NCBI GenBank assembly: GCA_965230065.1
Contig: OZ245942.1
Span: 1,922,001 to 1,986,000, forward strand
Source: G965230065 sp965230065
GTDB taxonomy: Bacteria; Bacteroidota; Bacteroidia; Cytophagales; Cyclobacteriaceae
Direction of reading: 5' to 3'
DNA: 64,000 nucleotides
Under the pieces are notes generated by a model. The model was not told the origin of the DNA and did no database searches. It saw only the letters and a program-made list of their open reading frames with translations. The position numbers and the translations under genes were made by a program. Positions 53,133 to 62,673 of this stretch are shown piece after piece. Position 1 is the first letter of the stretch. Each line of letters opens with the position of its first letter.

Positions 53133-53203
53133 TAATCAATATTTTGTAACATTATTAGCTAGGTTGCCGTTAACTAAAGCTTAACATTTATAATATTATT
53201 TTA

Positions 53204-53395
53204 ATGGAAAAAGGTACAGTAAAGTTTTTTAATTACGACAAAGGATTTGGTTTTATCAAGCCGTCCGATTCAAGTGAAGATGTTTTTGTTCATGAAAGTG
53301 GACTTACTGAAGACATTCGTGAGAATGATGAAGTAGAGTATGAGTTGACACAAGGAAAAAAAGGCATGAATGCCGTGAATGTGAGAGTTATATAA
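53204..53395 (+). CDS. Cold-shock-domain protein
   Basis: A 63-residue single cold-shock domain with RNP1 (KGFGFIKP) and RNP2 (VFVHESGL) motifs, binding single-stranded RNA or DNA and acting as an RNA chaperone. The start MEKGTVKFFNYDKGFGFI is standard. A strong terminator follows at 53428-53460. Confidence 0.95.
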   Translation: MEKGTVKFFNYDKGFGFIKPSDSSEDVFVHESGLTEDIRENDEVEYELTQGKKGMNAVNVRVI

Positions 53396-53427
53396 ACTAA
53401 TTATATATTCACTTTATCTTTTGTAAG

Positions 53428-53460
53428 AACATGCTATATTAATGGCATGTTTTTTTTTGT
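53428..53460 (+). terminator. Rho-independent terminator after the cold-shock gene
   Basis: AACATGC at 53428-53434 pairs with GCATGTT at 53445-53451, directly followed by a run of eight T. Confidence 0.85.
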
Positions 53461-53573
53461 TTTATAGGGGGGATATTCATCTAAAAAATAGATTTTATAT
53501 AAATCTATCCTGTACATATCCTATCTTGTGAGTGTACATTATGTAAACCAACCTAATTATTTAACCCCTTCCT

Positions 53574-55046
53574 ATGAGACTCTCTATAGAACGAAAAAGT
53601 GTAAAAGTGTATCCCGATACGAAGCGTGTGATTGCCCGCTTCTTTTTTTATGGGGATGAGCGTGCAAAGCAGGTTATTCAACGGGTGCTGGAAATGAGTG
53701 AAGAGGAAGTTTTCGGCACGATCTCACCTATTCTTCAGGAATATTCCAAAAGACATCGTAACATCACCAAAGTATTATTCCGGCATTGTAACCGCTTAAA
53801 GCATCTTTTCACTGAGCTGGGCATCAATTACGAACAGCTTGCACCTTATCAAAAGTTACTGATTGGTTCTTTTTTTACCCATGAATATTCCATTGAATCC
53901 GCCGCATTTTTTAACCCCTCTATCGTGGAAGATCCCGACCAGACTGAACTGGAAGAAGGGCAAAAACGGGTAATTATGAGTTTCAGGGCGGTAGGTGAAG
54001 GCCATATTTCTTCTATTGTATTCCGCAGGGCTTTACTGGATAAGGATAATAATATCAGTGTGATTCCGGTGGGCAACCATGTGGATGAAGCGGATATCAT
54101 CCATAGTGCTTCTTACGCAAAAGAAGAGTTTTTTGACAATGGCTTCAGTGCCCAAATAGATAAAAAGGTATTAAAAGAAGTAGAAAGTCAACTGGAGGAT
54201 CAATTTGATTATAATTTTCTCAAACAGGTCATCATCAACCAAAAAGAATCACAGGCGAAAGAATCACTTAAATTGGAATACGAAAAAGTGCTGTGGCTGG
54301 CCGATTCATATTATGAAATAACATTTTCGCTGGATACCGATATTTCCGACCGTGTCATCTTTCCTATTTCTGAGTTTGAACGGAAAGGCATTGAAGATGC
54401 TCGATTTGTGCGTTTTACAGAAGATGATGGCAGCATGGTATACTTTGCCACTTATACGGCCTACGATGGGGAAACCATTGTTCCCAAATTGTTAAAGACC
54501 TACGATTTTTACAAATTCAGTATCATGCCTTTGTATGGTGCTGGTGCAAAGAATAAGAATTTCGCGCTTTTTCCCAGAAAGATCAATGGTAAATTTACCA
54601 TGATCTCCCGTAATGATGGTTGTAACAACTACATTATGTATTCTGATAATATCAATTTATGGGATCATCCGGTTCAGATAAAAGCACCTAAATATCCCTG
54701 GGAATTCGTACAGGTTGGGAACTGTGGTTCTCCTATTGAAACGGAGTATGGATGGCTTTTGGTTACCCACGGAGTTGGACCGATGCGCCGGTATTGTTTA
54801 GGCGTGAGTTTGTTGCAACTGGACAATCCTTCTGTAGAAGTCGGGCATTTGGATGAGCCATTGCTTATTCCTAACAAGGATGAAAGAGAAGGATATGTGC
54901 CCAATGTGCTGTATTCCTGCGGTTCTATCATTCACAACAATCAGCTCATCATCCCATACGGATTATCAGATTACTGTTCTTCTTTTGCTTCGGTAAATCT
55001 TAGCGATTTGCTGGATAAGTTACGAAACCCTGCTTCATTGTTGTAA
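53574..55046 (+). CDS. GH130-family glycoside phosphorylase/hydrolase
   Basis: A 490-residue cytosolic protein. The N-terminal 110 residues are helical; the rest is a five-bladed propeller of the GH130 family (FTHEYSIESAAFFNPSIVED, FRAVGEGHISSIVFR, GIEDARFVRFTEDDGSM, FALFPRKINGKFTMISRNDG, GNCGSPIETEYGWLLVTHGV, LYSCGSIIHNNQLIIPYGLS). GH130 enzymes act on beta-mannosides, many by phosphorolysis. The substrate is uncertain. Its last 12 bases overlap the end of the convergent glycosyltransferase gene, and the three genes form a compact glycan cassette. Confidence 0.85.
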   Translation: MRLSIERKSVKVYPDTKRVIARFFFYGDERAKQVIQRVLEMSEEEVFGTISPILQEYSKRHRNITKVLFRHCNRLKHLFTELGINYEQLAPYQKLLIGSFFTHEYSIESAAFFNPSIVEDPDQTELEEGQKRVIMSFRAVGEGHISSIVFRRALLDKDNNISVIPVGNHVDEADIIHSASYAKEEFFDNGFSAQIDKKVLKEVESQLEDQFDYNFLKQVIINQKESQAKESLKLEYEKVLWLADSYYEITFSLDTDISDRVIFPISEFERKGIEDARFVRFTEDDGSMVYFATYTAYDGETIVPKLLKTYDFYKFSIMPLYGAGAKNKNFALFPRKINGKFTMISRNDGCNNYIMYSDNINLWDHPVQIKAPKYPWEFVQVGNCGSPIETEYGWLLVTHGVGPMRRYCLGVSLLQLDNPSVEVGHLDEPLLIPNKDEREGYVPNVLYSCGSIIHNNQLIIPYGLSDYCSSFASVNLSDLLDKLRNPASLL

Positions 55047-56042
55047 TAGCTTTTTATAAACAGACAGATAGTCGCTCACCATTTTTTCCTGAGAGAAATG
55101 AGCTAATGCCCATTCATGGCAAAATAACCGACTGATGCTGCCAATTTGATGAACAGCCTCAACGGCCTCACTTACATTTTTTACCAAAAAGCCAGTTTGT
55201 TCATGATGTATCAATTCTGGCATAGCCCCTTTATTGAAAGCAATTACGGGGGTACCACACATCATAGCTTCTGCTACACTCAGGCCAAAAGGTTCGTTAA
55301 ATTGGATAGGATGTAATAAGGCATACGCTTTTCCCAGTAACGCATTGCGTTTTTCAGGGCCTGCAGCACCTATGAATACAATCTGGTCGTTTAGAAAAGG
55401 TTTCACTTTTTCATCAAAATATTGCTGATCCTGAATAATACCGGCAATAATTAACGGCTTTTTAGCACGATGGGCAATCTGAATGGCTTCCTTCGTACCC
55501 TTATCAGGATGGATACGGCCGAAAAACAACAAATAATCTTCTGACTGTTTAATAAAAGTAAAGTCATTTACCCGGATGCCATTGTATACAGTGGCCATGT
55601 ATTTTAAATCCGGAGTACGATCGGCATGGCTGATAGATACATAACCAGAGGTGGCATTATACTTTTGATATACCGGGATAATATTGGGCGAAGAAAACCC
55701 ATGAATGGTGGTCAGCATGGGCGTCTTAATTAATTTGGAATAGGTAAGCGGCAAAAAGTCAAAATGATTATGAATGATATCAAATTGTGCAGCTTTTTCC
55801 ATGAGGTTGCTGATGTGCAGGCATTCTACCACTTTGGCATCCTGTAGGCGGTCTTCCTCATAACCTTGTTGTACTACGGCATCTAACTTTCCTTTGGTTA
55901 AAGAGTCTGCTGTGGCAAAAAGAGTAACCTCTGAACCCGATTTCACCAGTCCTTCTGTAACGTTGGAAGCCATCTGTTCCCATGGGCCGTAATGTCGGGG
56001 CGGTGTACGCCATGCCACGGGGGCCAATACGGCCACTTTCAT
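55035..56042 (-). CDS. GT4-family glycosyltransferase
   Basis: A 335-residue retaining glycosyltransferase. The start at 56042 (MKVAVLAPVAWRTPPRHYGP) overlaps the upstream gene's stop by four bases (ATGA) and gives the normal GT4 N-terminus; an earlier ATG would run deep into that gene. Nucleotide-sugar binding features are DYLLFFGRIHPDKGTKEAIQ and the E-x7-E motif in EPFGLSVAEAMMCGTPVIAF. The end overlaps the GH130 gene. Donor and acceptor are unknown. Confidence 0.9.
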   Translation of the reverse strand: MKVAVLAPVAWRTPPRHYGPWEQMASNVTEGLVKSGSEVTLFATADSLTKGKLDAVVQQGYEEDRLQDAKVVECLHISNLMEKAAQFDIIHNHFDFLPLTYSKLIKTPMLTTIHGFSSPNIIPVYQKYNATSGYVSISHADRTPDLKYMATVYNGIRVNDFTFIKQSEDYLLFFGRIHPDKGTKEAIQIAHRAKKPLIIAGIIQDQQYFDEKVKPFLNDQIVFIGAAGPEKRNALLGKAYALLHPIQFNEPFGLSVAEAMMCGTPVIAFNKGAMPELIHHEQTGFLVKNVSEAVEAVHQIGSISRLFCHEWALAHFSQEKMVSDYLSVYKKLLQQ

Positions 56043-58312
56043 GGTAAATGCGCAGGCTCCAGACTCGGACTGCCTAGTTCGTATTCTAATTCCATAGCTT
56101 TCAGTACAGCAAGATGGGAAATCAGATAGGCAAGGGTACTTTCTGCACCCTGGTTCCGGTTGAGGGCTGTTTCCTGTAACCCATCGCAACAGCCTTTTGT
56201 TTCATGATCGTAGAGGGGAACGCGGAGTATGTTTTCCCCTAAAAACCATTGGTAACTGACAAACATTTTTTCAATATAAGCCGGATGGTGGGTAATCTGA
56301 TACGCTTTAAGGTACATTAATACCATTGCCATGGTTTCTATGGCCTGCTGGTCAAATACAGGCACTTCCCCGCCCCGGTGGTACCATTCGTTGTTGCCAA
56401 TGGGCGATAAAAATCCATTATTGAGTGTAAGCTTATCCAAAAACTCCAACGATTCCATAGCTATCTCTTTTATTTTTTCATCTTCGGTTATTTCGTAAGC
56501 ATGTAATAGGGCCAGCGGTAGTATAGCATTATCATAAGTGAGTTTTTCTTCGAACCAATGCCAGTTTTCTCCTTTTTGCCGCTCATAGGCTTTTTTTAAA
56601 GGGGTGGTCAGATTCATAAGTTCATGAAGGAGGCGGAATTCGCCCGGATGCGCTTTCAGATAGTAGGATATGCCGATAATGGTATTGGCCATACCCCGCA
56701 AATGGCGCAGTTTTTTAAAATGGGGAATAGAACGAAGGAACAGTTCACCAGCAAATTCACGGTAGGAACTATTTGGGGCACAGTCAACCAAATAACCCAA
56801 TGCCCAGACGGTTCGGCCAAATGAATCTTCTGACCCCACTTCATCCAGGTATTCCCGCTTAAAACTAAGAAAGTTGCGAAAATTGCCATCATCCCGCTGC
56901 ATGTAATGAATAAAGCTGAGATAGATAGGTAACAAATCCAGGGCTTCTTTACTTTTATTGCGCTGATAAGCCATGAGTGCCATAATCAACGCCCGGGCAT
57001 TATCATCCAGGCAGTAACCTTCTTTCAAATTTGGAATACCATATTTGGCATGCTGTACAATACCTGTATCGTCTGTTAACCGTAGCACATGGGCCAGACT
57101 AAATTCGGGAATTCTTTCAGGGTCAATTATCTGTTGGAGTACAGGGTCGGTAAATGATTCCTGGTGAAGGGCTTTCTCTATGGTACGAATATAAGTAGCA
57201 CCTATTTCAGGCCAGCGCAAATGTAATCCATATTGATAGGCATTTTGCTTTAAAATACCAAGCCTGTCGGGGTCATTCAGCAGCTCATTAACTATTTCAG
57301 CCAGCCCATCTGCATCTTTAAATTTAAACAAGCAGCCCCTTTCTTCTTCCAGCAATTCCAGCGCATGCCAGTAAGGGGTAGAAACTACCGCTGCACCCGC
57401 GCCTACAGCATAAGATAAAGTACCACTGGTAATCTGGGCTTCATTCAGATAGGGCGTTACATAAATATGAGCGGCAGTGAGATAATTAATCAGTTCTGCA
57501 TCAGAAACAAATTTACTGATAAAAGTCAGGTGTTTATCTACTTTCAGATGGATGGCTAATCGTTTTAAATAATCACGGTATTCTTCCCCTGAGGTGCGCA
57601 CGATGCCTGGGTGGGTATTGCCTAAAACAACATACATTACATCAGGATGTTGTTCAATAATTTTAGGCAAAGCCTGAATAACGGTTTCCAAGCCTTTGTT
57701 TCGGCTTAGCAAGCCAAAGGTAAGGAGTACGCGATGCTTACGAAAAAGAGATACTTTTTTAAGTGGGTTTACTTTCGGTGCTTCCAGGTCCGGTACGCCA
57801 TGTTCTACATATTGTATTTTTTCAGGATCTATTCCGTAGATTTTGACCAGAAAATCGATGCCACGCCTGCTCATTACGAGCAGCTTGACCGAACGGGCGG
57901 CAATTTCCTGTATGATGAGCTTTTGTGCATAAGAAGGCTCTTTCAGGATGGTATGGAGCACAGAAAACAGCGGTTTTTCCAGGCGGTGAAGCAGGGGAAG
58001 TATATAAACACCACTTTCACCACCATAGATACCAAACTCATGTTCCAGCATAACAGCCTGTACGTCGGTGGTATTAACAAAGGTGGCTGCCTGAATATAA
58101 TCTTTCTGGTAATTTTGCCGGATAATAAATTTTACATGTTCAGGATAATCGTAGGTTTTTTTATCTTCCGAGTCGTTTACCGCTATACCAAAACCATTTT
58201 CTGTAGAAGATTGACCAGAAAAGTTTGACTCAATAGCCTGCTCCAGATTATTGTTAAAAGTTGCGATACCGCATTCTCGTGGCAAGTAAGTGGATATATA
58301 GGCAATTTTCAT
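56039..58312 (-). CDS. GT4 glycosyltransferase fused to an alpha/alpha-toroid domain
   Basis: A 757-residue protein. Residues 1 to about 380 are GT4 (MKIAYISTYLPRECGIATFN, LLTFGLLSRNKGLETVIQAL, ITSGTLSYAVGAGAAVVSTP). Residues about 410-757 are a helical toroid like those of glycoside hydrolases or epimerases, with FGRTVWALGYLVD, NWHWFEEKLTYDNAILPLAL and WYHRGGEVPVFDQQAIETMA; acidic and aromatic residues could form an active site. It is co-transcribed with the next glycosyltransferase. The fusion suggests a glycan is both built and trimmed or sensed. Similar fusions accompany GH130 genes in other bacteria, with function unknown. Confidence 0.85.
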   Translation of the reverse strand: MKIAYISTYLPRECGIATFNNNLEQAIESNFSGQSSTENGFGIAVNDSEDKKTYDYPEHVKFIIRQNYQKDYIQAATFVNTTDVQAVMLEHEFGIYGGESGVYILPLLHRLEKPLFSVLHTILKEPSYAQKLIIQEIAARSVKLLVMSRRGIDFLVKIYGIDPEKIQYVEHGVPDLEAPKVNPLKKVSLFRKHRVLLTFGLLSRNKGLETVIQALPKIIEQHPDVMYVVLGNTHPGIVRTSGEEYRDYLKRLAIHLKVDKHLTFISKFVSDAELINYLTAAHIYVTPYLNEAQITSGTLSYAVGAGAAVVSTPYWHALELLEEERGCLFKFKDADGLAEIVNELLNDPDRLGILKQNAYQYGLHLRWPEIGATYIRTIEKALHQESFTDPVLQQIIDPERIPEFSLAHVLRLTDDTGIVQHAKYGIPNLKEGYCLDDNARALIMALMAYQRNKSKEALDLLPIYLSFIHYMQRDDGNFRNFLSFKREYLDEVGSEDSFGRTVWALGYLVDCAPNSSYREFAGELFLRSIPHFKKLRHLRGMANTIIGISYYLKAHPGEFRLLHELMNLTTPLKKAYERQKGENWHWFEEKLTYDNAILPLALLHAYEITEDEKIKEIAMESLEFLDKLTLNNGFLSPIGNNEWYHRGGEVPVFDQQAIETMAMVLMYLKAYQITHHPAYIEKMFVSYQWFLGENILRVPLYDHETKGCCDGLQETALNRNQGAESTLAYLISHLAVLKAMELEYELGSPSLEPAHLP

Positions 58313-58344
58313 AGTTTTGGAGTAAAATAGTGCTTTGTATTCTT

Positions 58345-58845
58345 TTAGTTGGCAATAAGCGATATGTCAGGATAGGCCTTTCTAAGCAGCCCCGCCATTT
58401 TTTCGTGTTTCTCTATCAAATCTGTAATAAAACTGCTTGTACCAAGCGCTTTATACCTATCGGTAACAATAACCATGTTTTTATTTAGTAAGCGGATAAT
58501 ATCACCATAACTGATCAATAGTATCTGAATCTTTTGGTTACGATCTGTAATACTATTGTCTGTTTTTTTCAATCGGTTAATGCTTGTAAAATCTTCCATA
58601 GCCCCTAAAGCAAAATAGCCAAGGGCATACGCCTGATCCGTCACATCATTCATAATCGTATATAAAGTGATGGGTTGATCTCCAAAAACCCGATGGAGAC
58701 CATAGAAGTTTTGGCTGTCTATATCCCCGCCCGCACTGCGGATTTTGGTATAAAGCACATATTCATCCGCTAATAAGTTATTGAACAATACTATGATTTC
58801 GTTTAGATTGTAGGCTGAGATTTTGCTTTTACTTTTTGCCTTCAT
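58345..58845 (-). CDS. Dps/ferritin-like protein with degenerate ferroxidase site
   Basis: A 166-residue four-helix protein from the Met at 58845 (MKAKSKSKISAYNLNEIIVL). The Dps pattern is clear (LLADEYVLYTKIRSAGGD, NFYGLHRVFGDQ, NDVTDQAYALGYFALGAM), but the HW pair normally in HWNV is replaced by GG, the acidic residue after LHxxF is Gly, and the Glu of DEIAER is Gln. So most iron ligands are lost and DNA or surface binding may be the remaining role. It lies 32 bases upstream of the glycosyltransferase fusion on the same strand, so may head that operon. Confidence 0.75.
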   Translation of the reverse strand: MKAKSKSKISAYNLNEIIVLFNNLLADEYVLYTKIRSAGGDIDSQNFYGLHRVFGDQPITLYTIMNDVTDQAYALGYFALGAMEDFTSINRLKKTDNSITDRNQKIQILLISYGDIIRLLNKNMVIVTDRYKALGTSSFITDLIEKHEKMAGLLRKAYPDISLIAN

Positions 58846-58985
58846 TTTCAGGATAATTAATATAATGATGCTGTGTAACCAGTAAAACAAAATGCTAATT
58901 CAACAATACAAGGTGTTCCTGACTTAGTGGATATGGGCAGGTATCAAATGTATGTTAAAAAATGCTGGTAAATACTTTGCCATAA

Positions 58986-59339
58986 TTATTTGTAAATCTG
59001 ATCACGTTCCAATATAATCCTGGCCTCAGACTGGATCGTTTCCAATTCGTGTTTATTATCTTTAATAATGGTGGCATTTGAAAACATTTTCACCAACATC
59101 CGGTTCTTTCCTATCGGGACAATTAGGGCATAACAGTTGCTGGTTCGATAGATTGTTGTATTAATCTTCCAGTTATGGTACTGGAAATCTTTCTGATATT
59201 GAGCCTGGATAAGATTATAAAATACCAAAATTTCAAGAACCCCCTCTTTTTTGTTTTTTACCAGCATTGCACCGTCGCAATCTAAAAAAAACTCCAGGAT
59301 AAATTCCCGGGCTGTCGAGGTGATACTTTTTGTATTCAT
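58986..59339 (-). CDS. Protein of unknown function
   Basis: A 117-residue soluble protein (MNTKSITSTAREFILEFFLD) with no signal peptide or known motif. Beta-rich stretches (VLEILVFYNLIQAQYQ, CYALIVPIGKNRMLVKMFSN) are followed by a charged helix (HELETIQSEARIILERDQIY). It sits between the Dps-like gene and the AraC regulator on the same strand. Confidence 0.55.
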   Translation of the reverse strand: MNTKSITSTAREFILEFFLDCDGAMLVKNKKEGVLEILVFYNLIQAQYQKDFQYHNWKINTTIYRTSNCYALIVPIGKNRMLVKMFSNATIIKDNKHELETIQSEARIILERDQIYK

Positions 59340-59461
59340 GGATGGTTATAGAAGGTATTCCTGAAATAAATTATTTCAGTTCCCTTCAAATAATGATCAT
59401 CTAAAGGTGGGAATTTTTACACTCTGATGTATTACATAAGAGTAGGAATAAGTTACATATT

Positions 59462-60022
59462 TCACAGGTTTTCCAGCATTTTGCGCCTTTTATACCGGAG
59501 TTTCTTAAAGTGAGTAGGGGTCAATCCCGTTATTTTTTTAAACTGATTGGAAAGATGGGCTACACTGCTGTAGTGCAATTTGTGGGCAATTTCGGTAAGG
59601 TTAAGTTCGTCATATACCAACAATTCTTTTACCCGTTCAATTTTGTGGATAATGATGTACTGCTGAATGGTAGTGCCCTGTACTTCTGAAAAAAGATTGG
59701 CCAGGTAAGTATAGTCATAATCGAGTTTCTCACTTAAAAAATCGGAGAAGTTTGTTTTGGGCAGTTCCTCTGAGTAATGAATCAGTTCTACGACTACATT
59801 TTTTATTTTCTCAATCAGCATGGCTTTTTTATCATCCATGAGTTCCAGTCCGGATTTTAGCAAGGCTGATTTTATTTGTTCCCGTTGTTGCGCAGATAGG
59901 GGGCCTTTTACTTCTGCTTCCCCTAATTCCACAGTGCCATAATCTATCCCCAGTTTTTCCAGCTCAGCCTTCACTACCATTTTGCACCGAATGCTGACCA
60001 TGTATTTAATGTAAAGTTTCAA
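59462..60022 (-). CDS. AraC-family transcriptional regulator with HMA-like N-terminus
   Basis: A 186-residue regulator. The N-terminal 75 residues (MKLYIKYMVSIRCKMVVKAE, then LGIDYGTVELGEAEVKG) resemble a small ferredoxin-like fold related to heavy-metal-associated domains, with one Cys. The C-terminal AraC helix-turn-helix pair is at about 90-186 (LTEIAHKLHYSSVAHLSNQF, KKITGLTPTHFKKLRY). No effector pocket of the usual cupin type is present. Given its position it may control the surrounding stress genes. Confidence 0.85.
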   Translation of the reverse strand: MKLYIKYMVSIRCKMVVKAELEKLGIDYGTVELGEAEVKGPLSAQQREQIKSALLKSGLELMDDKKAMLIEKIKNVVVELIHYSEELPKTNFSDFLSEKLDYDYTYLANLFSEVQGTTIQQYIIIHKIERVKELLVYDELNLTEIAHKLHYSSVAHLSNQFKKITGLTPTHFKKLRYKRRKMLENL

Positions 60023-60238
60023 GTCTTCTGATTAATGCATACCTCTCTTAAAACTATAAATATTATATTTTAGTTTCTATGAAAGATTTCATTATAATCA
60101 AAAAAATGGAGTTAAGGAGCAACAAAAAATTATTTTATCAGACCGAATCGTCGAAAACAGACACTTACTCTTTCATCGTTCCTAAGTGTATTAAAAAAAA
60201 CCTGATTAGGTTTCATTCTATATTATTCCCGCTGTTTC

Positions 60239-61345
60239 TCAAGCGATTGACTGCTTTTTACGAAGCCTGCCCAACGATTTCAGCATTCTGATATGAGATA
60301 CCAGGGCGCTCATAAAAGTGGGCTTAACATTGTAGGACAAATGAAACTCTTCTGCGGTTTTTTCCACTATGTCAGAAATATTCCGGTAATGCACATGACA
60401 GATATTGGGGAACAGGTGGTGTTCAATCTGATGATTAAGCCCTCCGATGTACCAGTTTAGCACACGGTTTTTTCTGGCAAAATTAGCAGTGGTCCGTAGT
60501 TGATGAATGGCCCAGGCATTTTCTATTTCCCCTTCCTCATTGGGCATGGGCTGATGGGTGCCTTCCACAATATGCGCCATCTGGAAAACTGTGCTGAGAA
60601 TATACCCGGCCGTAAGGTGCATAAGCACAAAACCAATCAGCACCTGCCACCACAGCAGGGAGGTAACCAGGACAGGAAGAGCAAGTATAAAAAACAGATA
60701 AAGCAATTTCCAACCTACCAGCTTCACATATTCTTTATCAAAGCCAAGTTGCCGTATGTTAATCGCACCTATGCGGTAAAACCTCACCATTTTGAAAAAA
60801 TCTGAAAAGAAAAGGAGCATGGTCAAAAATCCGTAAAGGAAAAAAGCATACAAATGCTGATAACGATGGAACCATTTCAGCGGAGCTTCATGAGATAAAC
60901 GAATGATGGCTTTGTTATTAATATCTTCATCTAACCCGTGAATGTTGGTATATGTATGGTGCAATACATTGTGATGTACCTTCCACACTAACGCATTGAC
61001 ACCCAGGAAATAAATAGAATATCCTAAAAATTTATTCACGAGTGGCTTCCTGGAATAAGAGCCGTGAAGCGCATCGTGCATTACCGACATACCTATTCCC
61101 GCTTTGCTGATTCCCATCAGCAATGCAAAAGGCAATAAAAACCAGGCACTTACCGGTACAGTTAAAATGACCAGGTAAGATAAAAAATAACCACTGAGCA
61201 GGGCGACTGTTTTAATCACCATCTCCCTGTTGCCAAACCGGGTTATGTTATTTTCTTTAAAATAAAGGTTTACCCTTTTTCTCAGCGTAGAGAAAAAAGC
61301 AGATTGGTCATGGTCATGGTTAATAAATTTTATAGTTGAATTCAT
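60239..61345 (-). CDS. Membrane fatty acid desaturase
   Basis: A 368-residue integral membrane di-iron desaturase that introduces double bonds into acyl chains of lipids or acyl-CoA. All three histidine boxes are visible: HDALH in SVMHDALHGSYSRK, HHNVLHH in WKVHHNVLHHTYTN, and HQIEHH in GLNHQIEHHLFPNIC. Four or so membrane helices lie between them (LSGYFLSYLVILTVPVSAWF; FVLMHLTAGYILSTVFQ). The QxxHH third box is of the front-end/linoleoyl-CoA desaturase type, but no cytochrome b5 domain is fused. It fits a role in adapting membranes to cold. Confidence 0.9.
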   Translation of the reverse strand: MNSTIKFINHDHDQSAFFSTLRKRVNLYFKENNITRFGNREMVIKTVALLSGYFLSYLVILTVPVSAWFLLPFALLMGISKAGIGMSVMHDALHGSYSRKPLVNKFLGYSIYFLGVNALVWKVHHNVLHHTYTNIHGLDEDINNKAIIRLSHEAPLKWFHRYQHLYAFFLYGFLTMLLFFSDFFKMVRFYRIGAINIRQLGFDKEYVKLVGWKLLYLFFILALPVLVTSLLWWQVLIGFVLMHLTAGYILSTVFQMAHIVEGTHQPMPNEEGEIENAWAIHQLRTTANFARKNRVLNWYIGGLNHQIEHHLFPNICHVHYRNISDIVEKTAEEFHLSYNVKPTFMSALVSHIRMLKSLGRLRKKQSIA

Positions 61346-61422
61346 AAAAAAGATAGTATTCTGTTTTGTTAAAACTGTTAAAAAGAGAGGATGAAATGTG
61401 CATCTTTTCCTGTAAAGGATAA

Positions 61423-61761
61423 TTACTCATACCCGCTTTTGATGATGGTTAAAATCATTTTAAACTGCTCATTTGCTTTTATTGTATTCGGTGTATGGGC
61501 AGGAATGATGATGGCCTGTCCGGTTTCCAGCAAATTTGATTTTCCATCGATAATGATCTCGGCCTTGCCGTCAATAATTTGTGCGAAGGTGTCGAAGGGG
61601 GAAACCTTTTCTATCAACTCTTCTCCCGTATCCACTGCCACTACGCTGATGTTCCCGGTGGACTTTCGGATAATCGTTTTACTGACAACCGCATTGGGTA
61701 CATACTCAATGATTTCCACAACAATGTGCGCTCTGCCCTTTTCTACTTCGGTATTTTCCAT
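61423..61761 (-). CDS. Single-domain cupin protein
   Basis: A 112-residue beta-barrel protein. The cupin core is DTFAQIIDGKAEIIIDGKSN and LETGQAIIIPAHTPNTIKAN; of the usual metal ligands only a late His (PAHTPN) is clear, so metal binding is doubtful. A common type in Bacteroidetes, with unknown ligand. Confidence 0.8.
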   Translation of the reverse strand: MENTEVEKGRAHIVVEIIEYVPNAVVSKTIIRKSTGNISVVAVDTGEELIEKVSPFDTFAQIIDGKAEIIIDGKSNLLETGQAIIIPAHTPNTIKANEQFKMILTIIKSGYE

Positions 61762-61796
61762 TTTAATTTTAAAGCATATCGCTTTTACCTACGAGT

Positions 61797-62036
61797 TCAG
61801 CTTTTCAGCTTTGGATTTTCTTTTTTAGCTGTATACTCTTTTAATGATTTGAGTTTTCCGGTAACGTTTTCCAAAAATTTATTGGTGTTACCCTTTAGTT
61901 TATTCACCTGGTCTTTTCTTTTGTTGGAAATTTTACGGCGTATTACAGTACCCTTCTCAGGGGCAAATAAAGTCCCGATTAATGCACCCATGCCGATACC
62001 GCCCAATACACCTAATAATACTTTTCCTAGATTCAT
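61797..62036 (-). CDS. YtxH-domain small membrane protein
   Basis: A 79-residue protein with an N-terminal glycine-rich helix (VLLGVLGGIGMGALIGTLFA) followed by PEKGTVIRRKISNKRKDQ and a coiled, basic tail. This is the YtxH/general-stress layout. Function is not known; such genes are often induced by osmotic or envelope stress. Confidence 0.8.
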   Translation of the reverse strand: MNLGKVLLGVLGGIGMGALIGTLFAPEKGTVIRRKISNKRKDQVNKLKGNTNKFLENVTGKLKSLKEYTAKKENPKLKS

Positions 62037-62278
62037 GATTTTAATTTTTATATAAATTGATTTGTTTGATGATGGAGAACAGCTATTTGCTGACTCAAAA
62101 TGAACAGGATAAAAGCTTACACAGAAATGCGGAGAAAAATATTTGGCTGGGAGGTTGTTTTAGAAAATAAAAGTAAATATACACTAAACAAACTTATAGA
62201 ATACCCCCCATCGGAGCATTCATAAAGTATAAACAATCTCATATCCAGCCAAATAGTATACGTAAGCAAGTAAAAAAT

Positions 62279-62461
62279 TTACATGGCCGCAATAATGGCA
62301 TCTAGTTCATTTCTGGATTTACCAAGCTTAACCTGAAGTTTTTCCAGCATTTTGTCTTTCTTGCCATCCCAATACATCAAGTCTCTGTCTGTTAAATCAG
62401 GGAATTGTTTTTTGAGCTTTCTTTTCTGCTCATTCCAGTTTCCTTCTTTTGTATCTGACAT
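62279..62461 (-). CDS. CsbD-like small stress protein
   Basis: A 60-residue charged protein (GNWNEQKRKLKKQFPDLTDR, then DLMYWDGKKDKMLEKLQVKL) with the W-x-x-x-K-x-x-L-K and LT-x-x-D-L words of the CsbD family of general stress proteins. The gap 62037-62278 between it and the YtxH gene shows no gene. Confidence 0.75.
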   Translation of the reverse strand: MSDTKEGNWNEQKRKLKKQFPDLTDRDLMYWDGKKDKMLEKLQVKLGKSRNELDAIIAAM

Positions 62462-62673
62462 GTTTTCTATAATTAAATGGTTATGGTCAAAGATGAATAT
62501 CTTTGCACTGAGAAGTGTTACATATGCCTGGGATTAAGTTACATATTTCACAGGTTTTCTTCTTGAAATGAAGGCTTCATGGCTTCTGTATAAAAAAAAT
62601 GAGATGCACAATGAAGTGCATCTCACTACCAGTTTACTCATTATATTATCACTACTTTATTACATTCTTAAGG

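Noticed and set aside
60079..60291. Possible 70-codon plus-strand gene before the desaturase end
   Set aside because: It is low-complexity, overlaps the desaturase 3' end and resembles no family.
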